DNA from: Nitrobacter sp. NHB1
GTDB lineage: Bacteria; Pseudomonadota; Alphaproteobacteria; Rhizobiales; Xanthobacteraceae
Length of the DNA: 64,000 nucleotides
Assembly (NCBI RefSeq): GCF_036964665.1
Contig: NZ_JBAMDA010000001.1
Location: 2,518,001 to 2,582,000, forward strand
Direction: 5' to 3'
In this document: piece after piece, positions 9,295-20,386 of the stretch
Numbering within the stretch: position 1 is the first letter of the stretch
Layout: each line of letters starts with the position of its first letter
Translations under genes and position numbers: made by a program
Notes under the pieces: model-generated
Databases searched by the model: none
What the model saw: only the letters and a program-made list of their open reading frames with translations
Told to the model about the DNA's origin: nothing

Positions 9295-10638
9295 CTACTT
9301 CCGCACGCAGATGACGCGGACCACCGCGACTTTCGCGTCGAACGATCCGCTCGCGGGCGTCACCTTGTTCGCCTTCAGAAAAGCCTGCACGACCTCGACT
9401 GGTGCGAGCACGGCCTGTGCGGCGGGCGCTGAACCCGAAAGGCCGGCGACATCAGCCGGTTTCAGCAGCGCAAGGCCTGCGAACTTTCCGTTGGCATCGA
9501 GCGCTGCCGCGCCGGAAAAACCCAATGCGGGCGCCGGAGACAGCGCCAGTTCGCCACCGCCAGCTCCTTGCGTAACCGATGCCTTGACCCGGCTCACGGC
9601 GGAGCCGCCGCCCTGGTTTTGCGGATCAGTGATGCCGACGAGTGTGAGGCCGCCTTTGGCCGCGCCGCCATCGAGCGCGATCGGCTGCAATCCGCGCGCG
9701 CCGTAGATGCGCAGCAGTGCGAGGCCGTGATCCTTGTCGTCGGCGATCCTGTCGGCGTTGCCATGGCCCGCGACGACAATCGATTTGCATCCATTGGTGA
9801 CGTCGCCACCGGTGACGATCGCGCCGTCGCGGCTGACGCTCACGCCCGTTGCGTACTCCACGATCTTGCGCGGCGGCGGGCCGTCCGCGGGAAACGGGTC
9901 GAACGCGCTCGACATCGCGATCACCACGGGCGCCATGGTGCCTTCGGTGGCCTGATCGTAGAGGACGGTCAGGATGCGCGCCTCGTTGCCGCGGAGTTGG
10001 CCGCGCACGTAGAATTTCTTCAGGCCCTGCATGCCCGAAAGCACGAAGACATCAGGCTTGACCGCGCTGTAGTCGATCCTGCGGCCGGCGGGCTGCTTGC
10101 GTTCGTGATCGGCGAGCCTGGCGGTCGTGAGGTCGGCGTCCTTGCGGCGCGTCACCAGGATCTGGATGGTGCCGGTGGACGAACGCCATGTCGTGCCGTC
10201 GCCCTCGCTTGAGCGCTGCGGCACCAGCCTCGCCGGCAGGCCGAGCCGGGCGCCGGTTGCGGTATCGGCAACGATCTTCCATCCGGCATTGCCCCGCGAT
10301 TTCCGCGCGGTCGCGGCCAGCACACCGCGTTCCTGCGGGTTGAGCACGCCGGTCTGCTTGCCGCCACGATCCTTCTGGAACGCCTTGATTGCAGCGATCA
10401 GCCGGTCGCTGACCTCGCCGTTGATGATGCCGTTATAGTGACCGGTCCACGCCAGGTCGGACTGAAGCGCCTGCAACTCCGCCTGCGTCATCGCCTTGGC
10501 GGTATCGGCCGGAGTTTGCGCCGCGGGGTGGGCGGCCGCCGGCTTCGTCCCAGCGCGCCCGTTGGTGCCGGCCGGCTGCGCGTGGGCGTAAATCGCGGTG
10601 GTCACGATTATCAATGCCGCGGCGACCGTCGCTCGCAT
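9295..10638 (-). CDS. Exported protein with peptidoglycan-binding-like and degenerate trypsin-like domains
   Basis: About 447 residues from the ATG at 10638, which begins a clear signal peptide (MRATVAAALIIVTTAIYAHA). An upstream in-frame start at 10680 would bury the signal. A peptidoglycan-binding-1-like segment follows (LQSDLAWTGHYNGIINGEV and AIKAFQKDRGG). The C-terminal half resembles a trypsin-like/HtrA protease core: GAIVTGGDVTNGC, DHGLALLRIYG and GFSGAAALDANG. The catalytic Ser is kept (Ser375) and the Asp may be kept, but the His position appears to be Asp279, so proteolysis is doubtful. A periplasmic or cell-wall-associated binding role is possible. The exact function is not recognised. 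Confidence 0.7.
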   Translation of the reverse strand: MRATVAAALIIVTTAIYAHAQPAGTNGRAGTKPAAAHPAAQTPADTAKAMTQAELQALQSDLAWTGHYNGIINGEVSDRLIAAIKAFQKDRGGKQTGVLNPQERGVLAATARKSRGNAGWKIVADTATGARLGLPARLVPQRSSEGDGTTWRSSTGTIQILVTRRKDADLTTARLADHERKQPAGRRIDYSAVKPDVFVLSGMQGLKKFYVRGQLRGNEARILTVLYDQATEGTMAPVVIAMSSAFDPFPADGPPPRKIVEYATGVSVSRDGAIVTGGDVTNGCKSIVVAGHGNADRIADDKDHGLALLRIYGARGLQPIALDGGAAKGGLTLVGITDPQNQGGGSAVSRVKASVTQGAGGGELALSPAPALGFSGAAALDANGKFAGLALLKPADVAGLSGSAPAAQAVLAPVEVVQAFLKANKVTPASGSFDAKVAVVRVICVRK

Positions 10639-10757
10639 GACAGCTTTCGTCTCCGTTGAAACGGCGCTATTGAAACACATCTGCTGGGTCGGTAACAGCG
10701 GCTATCGGGTTCAGGCCATGTTGCGGCGCTGGATCGAGACACGAGAACGACAGGACG

Positions 10758-11558
10758 ATGCTGAGCGCCGACGAACTTGAACGCTATGCCCGCCACATCG
10801 TGATGCGCGAGGTCGGCGGCCCCGGCCAGAACGCGCTGCGCAACGCACGCGTGCTGATGATCGGAGCCGGGGGTCTCGGCGCGCCGGCGCTGATGTATCT
10901 GGCCGCCGCCGGCGTCGGCACGCTCGGCGTGATCGACGACGACACGGTCTCGCTGTCGAATTTGCAGCGCCAGATCATTCATGCGACGCCTGATATCGGC
11001 AGTCCCAAGGTCGAGAGCGCCGCGGACAAAATCCGCGCGCTCAACCCGCACGTCGCATTCCGCGCGCACAATATGCGGCTGGATGCGTCGAACGCGGTGG
11101 AGCTTTTTGCTGACTACGACATCGTCGCCGACGGCTCGGATAATTTTACCACGCGCTATCTGGTGGCGGATGCGTGCTTTCTCGCAAAGAAGACGCTGGT
11201 GACCGCCGCGTTAGGCGTGTTCGACGGGTCGCTGACGACGATCCGCGCCCACGAAAAAAACGCCGATGGCGAGTTCAACCCGACCTACCGTTGCCTGTTT
11301 CCCGAACCGCCGCCGGAGGGCACGGTGCCGAGCTGCCAGCAAGCAGGCATTCTCGGCGCGCTGGCCGGCGTGCTCGGCTCGATGACGGCGCTGGAGGTCA
11401 TTCGCGAGATCGTCGGATTCGGCGAGGGGTTGGTCGGACGCCTGCTGATGGTGGACGCGCGCGCGATGCGGTTCGAGACGCTGAATTACAGGCGCGATCC
11501 GGCAAATCCGCTCAACGGCGATCACCCGACGATCAGGGATTTGAGCGGATATCGCTGA
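10758..11558 (+). CDS. MoeB/ThiF/HesA-family adenylyltransferase
   Basis: E1-like enzyme that adenylates the C-terminal Gly-Gly of a ubiquitin-like sulfur carrier (MoaD or ThiS). The ATP-binding loop is IGAGGLGAPALMYLAAAGVG, with the Arg finger in SLSNLQRQ. A Cys in PSCQQAGILG sits where MoeB has its active-site cysteine. The C-terminal paired CxxC zinc ligands of E. coli MoeB are absent: no CxxC occurs anywhere in the 266 residues. I therefore leave the symbol empty; molybdopterin-synthase adenylyltransferase is the likeliest role. AGGA lies just upstream of the ATG. It is divergent from the preceding exported protein. Confidence 0.85.
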   Translation: MLSADELERYARHIVMREVGGPGQNALRNARVLMIGAGGLGAPALMYLAAAGVGTLGVIDDDTVSLSNLQRQIIHATPDIGSPKVESAADKIRALNPHVAFRAHNMRLDASNAVELFADYDIVADGSDNFTTRYLVADACFLAKKTLVTAALGVFDGSLTTIRAHEKNADGEFNPTYRCLFPEPPPEGTVPSCQQAGILGALAGVLGSMTALEVIREIVGFGEGLVGRLLMVDARAMRFETLNYRRDPANPLNGDHPTIRDLSGYR

Positions 11559-11582
11559 CGGATGATGGTGCGGGTCGCTTGC

Positions 11583-11689
11583 CGTCATTGCGAGGAGGCG
11601 AAGCCGACGAAGCAATCCGGTTCTTTGTGTGCTGGATTGCTTCGCTGACGTAAACCGGGCGCCGCCGGTCTTGTGTTGCTAGCAATGAC
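11583..11689. repeat. Intergenic repeat of the GTCAT...ATGAC family
   Basis: Begins GTCATTGCGAGGAGG and ends GCAATGAC, with AGCAATCCGG and CTGGATTGCTTCG in inverted orientation inside. It is a looser relative of the 9192-9269 element, with one arm diverged. It fills the gap between the convergent adenylyltransferase and dehydrogenase genes and could serve both as terminator. Confidence 0.7.
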
Positions 11690-11709
11690 GGGTTTTGCGG
11701 AAGCGCTTC

Positions 11710-12711
11710 TTACAACATGCTCGGCAGCACGCGGTCCGGCGGCTTGTGGGCGTCGAGGAAGGTGCGGATGTTGATAATGACCTTCTCGCCCATCTCGACC
11801 CGACCCTCGATGGTGGCGGAGCCCATGTGCGGCAGCAGCACCACCTTGCCGGCCTTGGCGAGGCGGACCAGCCTCGGGTTGACCGCGGGTTCGTGCTCGA
11901 ACACGTCGAGGGCAGCGCCGGCGATCTCGCCGGCCTCGATCAGCCTGGTCAGCGTGTCCTCGTCGATCACCGTGCCGCGCGCGGTGTTGACGACATAGGC
12001 GTCCTTGCGGATCAGCTTGAGGCGGCGCGCCGACAGCAGATGGAAGGTGGCCGGGGTATGCGGACAGTTCACCGAGATGATGTCCATCCGCGCCAGCATC
12101 TGATCGAGCGAATCCCAATAGGTCGCGCCGAGCGCGTCGGCGATCTTCGGCGCCACCGGCTTGCGGTTGTGGTAGTGAATCTGCAGGCCGAAGGCGCGGG
12201 CGCGGCGCGCCACCGCCTGGCCGATACGGCCCATGCCGATGATGCCGAGCCGCTTGCCGCCGAGCCGCCGGCCGAGCATCCAGGTCGGGGACCAGCCCGG
12301 CCAGTCGCCGCCGGCGGTCAGCATGGCGGCGCCCTCGATGAAGCGGCGCGGCACCGCGAGAATCAGTGCCATGGTCATGTCGGCGGTGTCTTCGGTGAGA
12401 ACGTTCGGCGTGTTGGTGACGGTGATGCCGCGCTCGTGCGCGGCGACGACATCGATATTGTCGACGCCATTACCGAACTGCGCGATCAGCCTCAGCTTGC
12501 AGTCCGGCTGTTTCAGGATGGTCCCGGGGATCTCATCGGTCACCGTTGAAACGAGGATATCCGCGGTACGGACGGCGTCCGTGAGCTGTTCGGGCGTCAG
12601 CGGCTTGTCGTCGAGATTGAGCCGCGCGTCGAACAGTTCGCGCATGCGGGTCTCGATCGAGTCCGGCAACTTGCGCGTGACGACAACCAGAGGCTTCTTC
12701 TTCACCGACAT
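11710..12711 (-). CDS. D-2-hydroxyacid dehydrogenase, glyoxylate/hydroxypyruvate reductase type
   Basis: NAD(P)-dependent oxidoreductase of 333 residues. The N-terminal substrate domain leads to the substrate-binding QFGNGVDNIDV. The Rossmann loop is LGIIGMGRIGQAVARRA. NTARGTVIDEDTL carries the Arg, EHEPAVNP the Glu and LLPHMGSAT the catalytic His. GyaR/GhrB-like glyoxylate or hydroxypyruvate reduction is the likely reaction, but substrate cannot be read from sequence. It stands alone between repeat elements. Confidence 0.88.
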   Translation of the reverse strand: MSVKKKPLVVVTRKLPDSIETRMRELFDARLNLDDKPLTPEQLTDAVRTADILVSTVTDEIPGTILKQPDCKLRLIAQFGNGVDNIDVVAAHERGITVTNTPNVLTEDTADMTMALILAVPRRFIEGAAMLTAGGDWPGWSPTWMLGRRLGGKRLGIIGMGRIGQAVARRARAFGLQIHYHNRKPVAPKIADALGATYWDSLDQMLARMDIISVNCPHTPATFHLLSARRLKLIRKDAYVVNTARGTVIDEDTLTRLIEAGEIAGAALDVFEHEPAVNPRLVRLAKAGKVVLLPHMGSATIEGRVEMGEKVIINIRTFLDAHKPPDRVLPSML

Positions 12712-13240
12712 CTTTTGCTCTCTCGATCACGATGATTTTGGATCGAATCGATCCAAAATCATCGTGATCGATTCCTATATTTTTGAGTGGGATGCGGGCG
12801 GAAAACCGCTGCACACTTTTCCTCATCCCGCTCTAGCGTTCCGATTTCCGATTTTCGAAGTTCGCACGTCCTTGCAGCAACTGGGTTTGGATGCAGACGT
12901 TCCCCCGAGGAGCTTGCACAGACATGAAGCGAACGTCGAACCGCTACACTCCCAACCGGCTCCGGGATAGCCGCGCAATCCGGCGAATTCAGCTTCGGCC
13001 GACGGACCGTTCAGTTGTCGTTAACCCGCGTGCTCGAAACTGCAAGCCGCCTGCTGATCTCAGCGTCTGTCTCCTTGGTTTCCCGGGTCCCTCGCATCTT
13101 CCGTGCAGTTTCCCGGGTTTCCCCGGTCGCCCGGTGTTTGGTCCTCTCTAGCAGAAGGCCGGGCCAAGACAAGAACCCCGGCCCGGAACATGGGCCGGCC
13201 GGGATCGGGCGGCATGGTGGGCTTCCGCAGGGGACGAGTG
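12712..13240. other. Gene-free spacer between dehydrogenase and SH3-protein genes
   Basis: This 529-bp stretch is a divergent promoter region. Its first third is the dispersed repeat at 12724-12838. The rest has no convincing gene. A near-match to a CtrA box (TTCA-N7-TTAAC) lies at 13010-13025, one mismatch from consensus, and TTTCCCGGG occurs twice around 13078-13117. Confidence 0.6.
12724..12838. repeat. Dispersed repeat family E, copy 1, headed by a 47-bp perfect palindrome
   Basis: Positions 12724-12770 form a perfect 23-1-23 palindrome (arm starts CGATCACGATGATTTTGG). It is followed by a conserved tail of about 68 bp containing GGGATGCGGGCGG, AAAACCGCT and CTCATCCCGCTCTAG, where GCGGGATG/CATCCCGC pair. 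A second copy is at 55693-55809. It is intergenic in both cases. There is no coding capacity, so it is either a non-autonomous mobile element or a structured RNA/attenuator unit. Confidence 0.8.
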
Positions 13241-13771
13241 ATGATGGTGAAACGGCTTTTCGCTTCCATGGTGTTCGCGGCTGCGATGCTGAATGCGATC
13301 GGGATCGAAGCGGTCGCCAATGCCAAGGAATCCGCGCTGTCCACGAGCGGGCTCCCGATTCCGCGTTATGTGAGCCTGAAGTCCGACCATGTGAACGTCC
13401 GCGTCGGTCCGACCAAGGACAACGACGTCTCCTGGGTCTATACCAAGGCCGGACTCCCCGTCGAAATCACTGCGGAATTCGAGAACTGGCGCCGCATCCG
13501 CGATTCCGAAGGAGCCGAGGGCTGGGTCTATCACTCGCTGCTGTCAGGCCGCCGCACCGCGGTTGTCACGATGAAGCACAAGGACGACTTGGCGCAGTTG
13601 TATTCCAGCGCCGACACCGCGAGCGCGGTGGCGGCCCGCTTGCAGGCCGGCGTGGTGACGCAGGTCAAGCATTGCGCCGCGGGATGGTGCCATGTTGCGG
13701 GCGACGGCTTTGACGGCTGGATCCAGCAGCAGCGGCTCTGGGGCGTCTACGCCGACGAAAAAATCAATTGA
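13241..13771 (+). CDS. Exported SH3-domain protein
   Basis: A 176-residue protein from the ATG at 13241, preceded by AGGGGA at good spacing. Longer in-frame extensions upstream would hide the signal peptide (MMVKRLFASMVFAAAM, cleavage near ANAK). Two bacterial SH3 repeats follow: the first around HVNVRVGPTKDNDVSWVY to EGWVYHSLL, the second around LYSSADTASAVAARL to GFDGWIQQQRLWG. Such domains usually bind the cell wall in the periplasm. No enzymatic domain is attached. Its partner or role is unknown. Confidence 0.85.
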   Translation: MMVKRLFASMVFAAAMLNAIGIEAVANAKESALSTSGLPIPRYVSLKSDHVNVRVGPTKDNDVSWVYTKAGLPVEITAEFENWRRIRDSEGAEGWVYHSLLSGRRTAVVTMKHKDDLAQLYSSADTASAVAARLQAGVVTQVKHCAAGWCHVAGDGFDGWIQQQRLWGVYADEKIN

Positions 13772-13813
13772 AGGCAGTCCGGTCGTGATTGCCGGGATCG
13801 TTTGGTCAGGCCG

Positions 13814-13843
13814 CCTGTCATAAAACAGCCTGTCATAAAACAG
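13814..13843. repeat. Perfect 15-bp tandem duplication
   Basis: CCTGTCATAAAACAG occurs twice head to tail (13814-13828 and 13829-13843), just before the hairpin at 13845. It is probably a recent slippage duplication. Confidence 0.9.
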
Positions 13844-13844
13844 A

Positions 13845-13865
13845 TGCCCGGCGCGTGGCCGGGCA
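13845..13865. terminator. Hairpin between convergent SH3-protein and irr genes
   Basis: TGCCCGGC-GCGTG-GCCGGGCA is a perfect 8-5-8 stem-loop between the two stop codons. No long T-tract follows on either strand, so it is a terminator candidate of moderate strength. Confidence 0.6.
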
Positions 13866-13892
13866 TAATGAACATCGATCAAGTCGAACCGG

Positions 13893-14384
13893 TCAGCGCT
13901 TCTTGCGCAGCCGCACCACCATGTCGATGCGGCTGATCTCGTAACCCTCCGGCACGTTCGGCATCGTCTGCAACACCAGATGCGGGTCCGGGATGTCGAC
14001 CAACTCGTGATTGTTCTCGAGATAAAAATGGTGGTGCGCGGTGACGTTGGTATCGAAATAGGTCTTGGTGCCGTCGACGCTGACCTGCCGCAGCAATCCG
14101 GCGTCGGTCAACTGGTTGAGCGTGTTGTAGACCGTGGCGAGCGAAACCGGAACCTTCGCGATGGTCGCTTCTTCGTAGAGCATTTCCGCAGTGAGATGCC
14201 GCGCGCCCTTGCCGAACAGCAGCCAGCCCAACGCCATGCGTTGCCGGGTCGGCCGTAGGCCAACCGATTGCAGCATTTCATTGACGTCGTGCCACGGGCA
14301 ACCCGTCAGCGTCGGCTGCCGTCCGTGACGGATCGCCGCAACGTCAACGTCTTCCTCGGCTACAATCACGATGTTCTCGTTCAT
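13893..14384 (-). CDS. irr: Iron response regulator Irr (Fur family)
   Basis: Irr is the heme-sensing transcription factor that replaces Fur in much of the Rhizobiales, controlling heme synthesis and iron genes. It is stable under low iron and degraded on heme binding. Starting at the ATG at 14384 gives 163 residues, placing the heme regulatory motif GCPWHDVNEM with Cys29 and the histidine triplet at 117-119. As I recall, these are the positions and length of B. japonicum Irr, which decides the start over the in-frame one at 14411. The winged helix includes LRPTRQRMALGWLLF and VSLATVYNTLNQL. It is divergent from fabA across a long spacer. Confidence 0.95.
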   Translation of the reverse strand: MNENIVIVAEEDVDVAAIRHGRQPTLTGCPWHDVNEMLQSVGLRPTRQRMALGWLLFGKGARHLTAEMLYEEATIAKVPVSLATVYNTLNQLTDAGLLRQVSVDGTKTYFDTNVTAHHHFYLENNHELVDIPDPHLVLQTMPNVPEGYEISRIDMVVRLRKKR

Positions 14385-14960
14385 ACTCACGCCATGCACC
14401 TGAAAGCTCATTACCGCGTATAGGTTTTTCGCCCCGGACTATAGGAAAAAAGGCGTTTAGATGCAAGTTTTTCGCAACTAGAACGGCTCCAAACTGATGC
14501 CGCAGCAAGGGGTTTCGCCGGATGCCGGGCAGCGTGATGATGAAATTGGCGATATAAATCAATCGTTTCCGTATTTTCATGAGCCTGGGCTGCGGGCGGG
14601 GGGCGGCTCCGACGTTCGCGGGATTCTCTCTGCGGATGCCAGACCCGGCCGCACGCGAAACGAAACCGGCCGGCGTCTCCCTGATTCGAAGCCTTGCATC
14701 ACAAAGGTTGCCGCCGCCACATGCGAACTTCGGATTCGGGACACGAGTGGTCCTTTGATTCTAACCATTTGCAACAACTCCTGCCGCAACAGGATGCAAA
14801 TGTTGGAATCGGACCGCTGGCCTCGCTTTGCCCCTTCCAGACCCTGTGTTAGAGAGCCTCCGCGGCGCCGACCCCCATGACCGACGCCCGTGCAGGCGAA
14901 GGCCCGTGTTTCGCGCGCCTTTCGAACCGTCATTGCTCGAAGAGAGAAAGGCCACGCAGT
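14385..14960. other. Long irr-fabA divergent spacer
   Basis: 576 bp without a convincing gene; open frames here lack family resemblance and ribosome sites. The part next to irr (about 14405-14480) is AT-rich, with runs such as GGAAAAAAGG and GTTTTTCGC, and probably holds the irr promoter. I could not identify a clear ICE/Irr box. The fabA promoter should lie at the other end. Confidence 0.5.
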
Positions 14961-15485
14961 ATGCAGGACCGGCGCAGCAGCTATGATTATGAGGGTTTGC
15001 TGGCTTGCGGCCGGGGCGAACTGTTTGGACCCGGAAACGCCCAGTTGCCGTTGCCGCCGATGCTGATGTTCGACCGTATCACCGAAATCACCGAAGATGG
15101 CGGGGAGTTCGGCAAGGGATTGATCCGCGCCGAACTCGACGTGAAATCCGACCTCTGGTTTTTCGGCTGTCACTTCAAGGGCGATCCGGTGATGCCCGGC
15201 TGCCTTGGCCTCGACGCGCTGTGGCAGATGGTCGGATTTTATCTCGGCTGGACCGGCGGCGAAGGCCGTGGCCGCGCACTCGGCCTCGGCGACCTGAAGT
15301 TTTCCGGTCAGGTGCTGCCGCACGTCCGCAAGGTCGTGTACAACATCGATATCAAGCGCGTGATGCGCTCGAAGCTGGTGCTCGGGATCGCGGACGGGTG
15401 GCTTTCCGCCGACGGCGACATTATCTATCGCGCGAAAGACCTGAAGGTCGGTCTGTTCAAGCAGGATGCTGCGCCTGGGGCATGA
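14961..15485 (+). CDS. fabA: FabA, 3-hydroxydecanoyl-ACP dehydratase/isomerase
   Basis: FabA dehydrates 3-hydroxyacyl-ACP and isomerises trans-2- to cis-3-decenoyl-ACP, the branch point to unsaturated fatty acids. The ATG at 14961 has GAAAGG upstream and gives the standard N-terminus [17 protein letters not shown] and 174 residues. The active site is in [19 protein letters not shown], with catalytic His71 and the partner Asp about 14 residues on. fabB follows after 91 bp, forming the usual fabAB operon for anaerobic-type unsaturated fatty acid synthesis. Confidence 0.97.
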   Translation: MQDRRSSYDYEGLLACGRGELFGPGNAQLPLPPMLMFDRITEITEDGGEFGKGLIRAELDVKSDLWFFGCHFKGDPVMPGCLGLDALWQMVGFYLGWTGGEGRGRALGLGDLKFSGQVLPHVRKVVYNIDIKRVMRSKLVLGIADGWLSADGDIIYRAKDLKVGLFKQDAAPGA

Positions 15486-15576
15486 GAGCCCAATGGCTTC
15501 GGCCGGGTCGATGCAGGTTTCGGATTTTTGACGAGGGTGCCTTCATGGGACAGCGTAACGATCGTGCGAGGAGATC

Positions 15577-16800
15577 ATGAGGCGGGTTGTCGTCACGGGG
15601 ATGGGCATTGTCTCGTCCATCGGAAACAACACTCAGGAAGTGCTATCCAGTCTCTTTGAGGCGAAGTCCGGCATCACGCGCGCGGACAAGTATGCGGAAC
15701 TCGGCTTTCGCTCCCAGGTGCAGGGTGCGCCGACGCTCAATCCGGCCGATGTGGTCGATCGCCGCGCGATGCGCTTCCTGGCGGAGGGCGCGGCGTGGAA
15801 TCACGTCGCGATGGAGCAGGCAATCCGCGACTCCGGTCTGGAGCCCACCGACATCTCCAACGAGCGCACCGGAATCATCATGGGCTCCGGCGGCCCGTCC
15901 GCGCGCACGATCGTGGAAGCGGCTGACATCACCCGCAGCAAGGGACCCAAGCGCGTCGGTCCGTTCGCGGTGCCGAAGGCGATGTCGTCCACCGCGTCGG
16001 CGACGCTCGCCACCTGGTTCAAGATCAAGGGCGTCAACTACTCGATCTCGTCGGCCTGCGCGACCTCCAATCATTGCATCGGCAATGCCTTTGAGACCAT
16101 TCAGATCGGCAAGCAGGACATCGTTTTCGCCGGCGGCTGCGAGGAACTCGACTGGTCGCTGTCGGTGCTGTTCGACGCCATGGGTGCGATGTCCTCGAAA
16201 TACAACGACACCCCGGCGACGGCCTCGCGGGCCTATGACGTCAGTCGCGACGGCTTCGTGATCGCCGGCGGCGCCGGCGTGGTGGTTCTGGAGGAACTCG
16301 AACACGCCAAGGCCCGCGGCGCGCGCATCTACGGCGAAGTCGTCGGCTATGGCGCGACCTCGGACGGCTACGACATGGTCGCGCCGTCGGGCGAAGGCGC
16401 CGAGCGCTGCATGAGGATGGCGATGTCGACGGTGAAAACGAAGGTCGACTACATCAACCCGCACGCGACCTCGACGCCGGCCGGCGACCCGCCGGAAATC
16501 GAGGCGATCCGCAAGGTGTTCGGCACCGGCGAGAAGTGTCCGCCGATTTCCGCCACCAAGTCGCTGACGGGGCACTCGCTCGGCGCGACCGGCGTGCAGG
16601 AGGCGATCTATTCGCTGCTGATGATGAACAACGGCTTCATCTGCGAAAGCGCCAACATCACCGAACTCGATCCGGCGTTCGCGGACATGCCGATCGTGCG
16701 TAAGCGTATCGACAACGCCAGGATCGGCACGGTGATGTCGAATTCGTTCGGTTTCGGCGGGACCAATGCCACGCTGGTGTTCAAGCGATTGGATGCGTGA
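15577..16800 (+). CDS. fabB: FabB, 3-oxoacyl-ACP synthase I
   Basis: FabB elongates the cis-3-decenoyl-ACP made by FabA by decarboxylative condensation with malonyl-ACP. At 407 residues it matches KAS I. The nucleophile is Cys161 in [12 protein letters not shown]; the two catalytic histidines lie in [12 protein letters not shown] and [10 protein letters not shown]; the C-terminal loop is [20 protein letters not shown] stands just before the ATG. Cotranscription with fabA is likely. Confidence 0.97.
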   Translation: MRRVVVTGMGIVSSIGNNTQEVLSSLFEAKSGITRADKYAELGFRSQVQGAPTLNPADVVDRRAMRFLAEGAAWNHVAMEQAIRDSGLEPTDISNERTGIIMGSGGPSARTIVEAADITRSKGPKRVGPFAVPKAMSSTASATLATWFKIKGVNYSISSACATSNHCIGNAFETIQIGKQDIVFAGGCEELDWSLSVLFDAMGAMSSKYNDTPATASRAYDVSRDGFVIAGGAGVVVLEELEHAKARGARIYGEVVGYGATSDGYDMVAPSGEGAERCMRMAMSTVKTKVDYINPHATSTPAGDPPEIEAIRKVFGTGEKCPPISATKSLTGHSLGATGVQEAIYSLLMMNNGFICESANITELDPAFADMPIVRKRIDNARIGTVMSNSFGFGGTNATLVFKRLDA

Positions 16801-16849
16801 GGTTTCCAGTGTTTAGAGAGTAGCGCGAAGCGTGTGTTGTTTTTGTTTT

Positions 16850-16977
16850 TTGCCTCCTCCTTGTGGGGGAGGTCGATGCGAAGCATCGGGAGGGGGGTGA
16901 ACCCCCTGTTTCGCAATCGCCCTTCTCGCTGCAGCGAACCCCCCTCCCTAACCCTCCCCCGCAAGGGGGGAGGAAAC
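16850..16977. repeat. C-rich inverted repeat element between fabB and fabI
   Basis: The spacer contains CCTCCTTGTGGGGGAGG at one end and, at the other, CCCCCTCCCTAACCCTCCCC followed by GCAAGGGGGGAGG. Arms of G-runs and C-runs allow a strong fold. The same C-rich core recurs at about 21435-21470 inside the oxyR reading frame and, less exactly, at about 25408-25440 inside truB. It may attenuate transcription between fabAB and fabI. Confidence 0.7.
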
Positions 16978-16996
16978 CAAAACGCAGAGAGTCACG

Positions 16997-17830
16997 ATGC
17001 AGCAACTGATGCAAGGTAAGCGCGGCCTGATCATGGGGGTCGCCAACGACCATTCGATCGCCTGGGGCATCGCCAAGACACTGGCTGCGCATGGCGCGGA
17101 ACTGGCCTTCACCTACCAGGGCGAGGCGCTGGCCAAGCGGGTCAGGCCGCTCGCCGAATCGGTTGGCACCGGGTTGGTGCTGCCTTGCGATGTCGAGGAC
17201 ATCGCCTCGGTGGACAAGGTGTTCGCCGATATCGGCAACGCCTGGGGCAAGATGGATTTCCTGGTCCACGCCATCGCATTCTCCGACAAGAGCCAGTTGA
17301 TCGGCCGCTACGCCGACACGACGCGCGAGAATTTCGTGCGCACCATGCTGATCTCCTGCTTCGCTTTCACCGAATCCGCGAAACGCGCCGCCGCGCTGAT
17401 GCCGGATGGCGGCAGCATGATCACGCTGACCTACAATGGCGGCGACCGTGCGATGCCGAACTACAACGTCATGGGTGTAGCCAAGGCGGCGCTCGAGTCG
17501 TCGGTGCGCTACCTGGCGGTCGATTTCGGCGGGCAGAACATTCGCGTCAATGCCATTTCGGCCGGGCCGATCCGCACGCTGGCCGGCGCCGGCATCGGCG
17601 ATGCGCGCTTCATGTTCGCGTTCCAGCAGAAGCATTCGCCGCGGCGGCGCGGCGTCAGTCTCGACGAGCTCGGCGGCGCCGGGCTTTATTTGTTGTCGGA
17701 TCTGTCCGGCGGCGTCACCGGCGAGATTCATTTCGTCGATTCCGGCTACAACATCATCGCGATGCCGCAGCCGGACGCGTTGCGCAGCGATGGCATGGGC
17801 AACGGCACGCCGAACGACGCCGCGAAGTAG
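16997..17830 (+). CDS. fabI: FabI, enoyl-ACP reductase (NADH)
   Basis: FabI reduces trans-2-enoyl-ACP, the last step of each fatty acid elongation cycle, and is the triclosan target. It is an SDR-fold protein of 277 residues. The cofactor site begins GLIMGVANDHSIAWGIAK. The catalytic pair is in PNYNVMGVAKAALE (Tyr-x6-Lys), with the second family tyrosine in LTYNGGDRA. GPIRTLAGAGIGD is the substrate-loop signature. It follows fabB after a repeat-filled 196-bp gap, so it may be transcribed with fabAB or independently. Confidence 0.95.
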   Translation: MQQLMQGKRGLIMGVANDHSIAWGIAKTLAAHGAELAFTYQGEALAKRVRPLAESVGTGLVLPCDVEDIASVDKVFADIGNAWGKMDFLVHAIAFSDKSQLIGRYADTTRENFVRTMLISCFAFTESAKRAAALMPDGGSMITLTYNGGDRAMPNYNVMGVAKAALESSVRYLAVDFGGQNIRVNAISAGPIRTLAGAGIGDARFMFAFQQKHSPRRRGVSLDELGGAGLYLLSDLSGGVTGEIHFVDSGYNIIAMPQPDALRSDGMGNGTPNDAAK

Positions 17831-17878
17831 TGCGCTGAAGGAGCCGGCTCCTCACCATGAGAGAAACCAGACAAACAA

Positions 17879-17905
17879 AAACGGCCGGGGCAATGTCCCG
17901 GCCGT
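17879..17905. terminator. Bidirectional terminator between fabI and katG
   Basis: AACGGCCGGG-GCAATGT-CCCGGCCGTT is a perfect 10-7-10 stem. It is preceded by an A-run and followed by TTCATTTG, so it suits both convergent transcripts. Confidence 0.85.
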
Positions 17906-17927
17906 TTCATTTGTGTTGCAAGTCCGC

Positions 17928-20386
<2,459 letters not shown>

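Noticed and set aside
13103-13240. Longer N-terminus for the SH3-domain protein
   Set aside because: It would place 46 non-homologous residues before a clear signal peptide; the ATG at 13241 has a good ribosome site.
14577-15323. Minus-strand frame covering the irr-fabA spacer and fabA
   Set aside because: Antisense to fabA and without a ribosome site or known family; not accepted as a gene.
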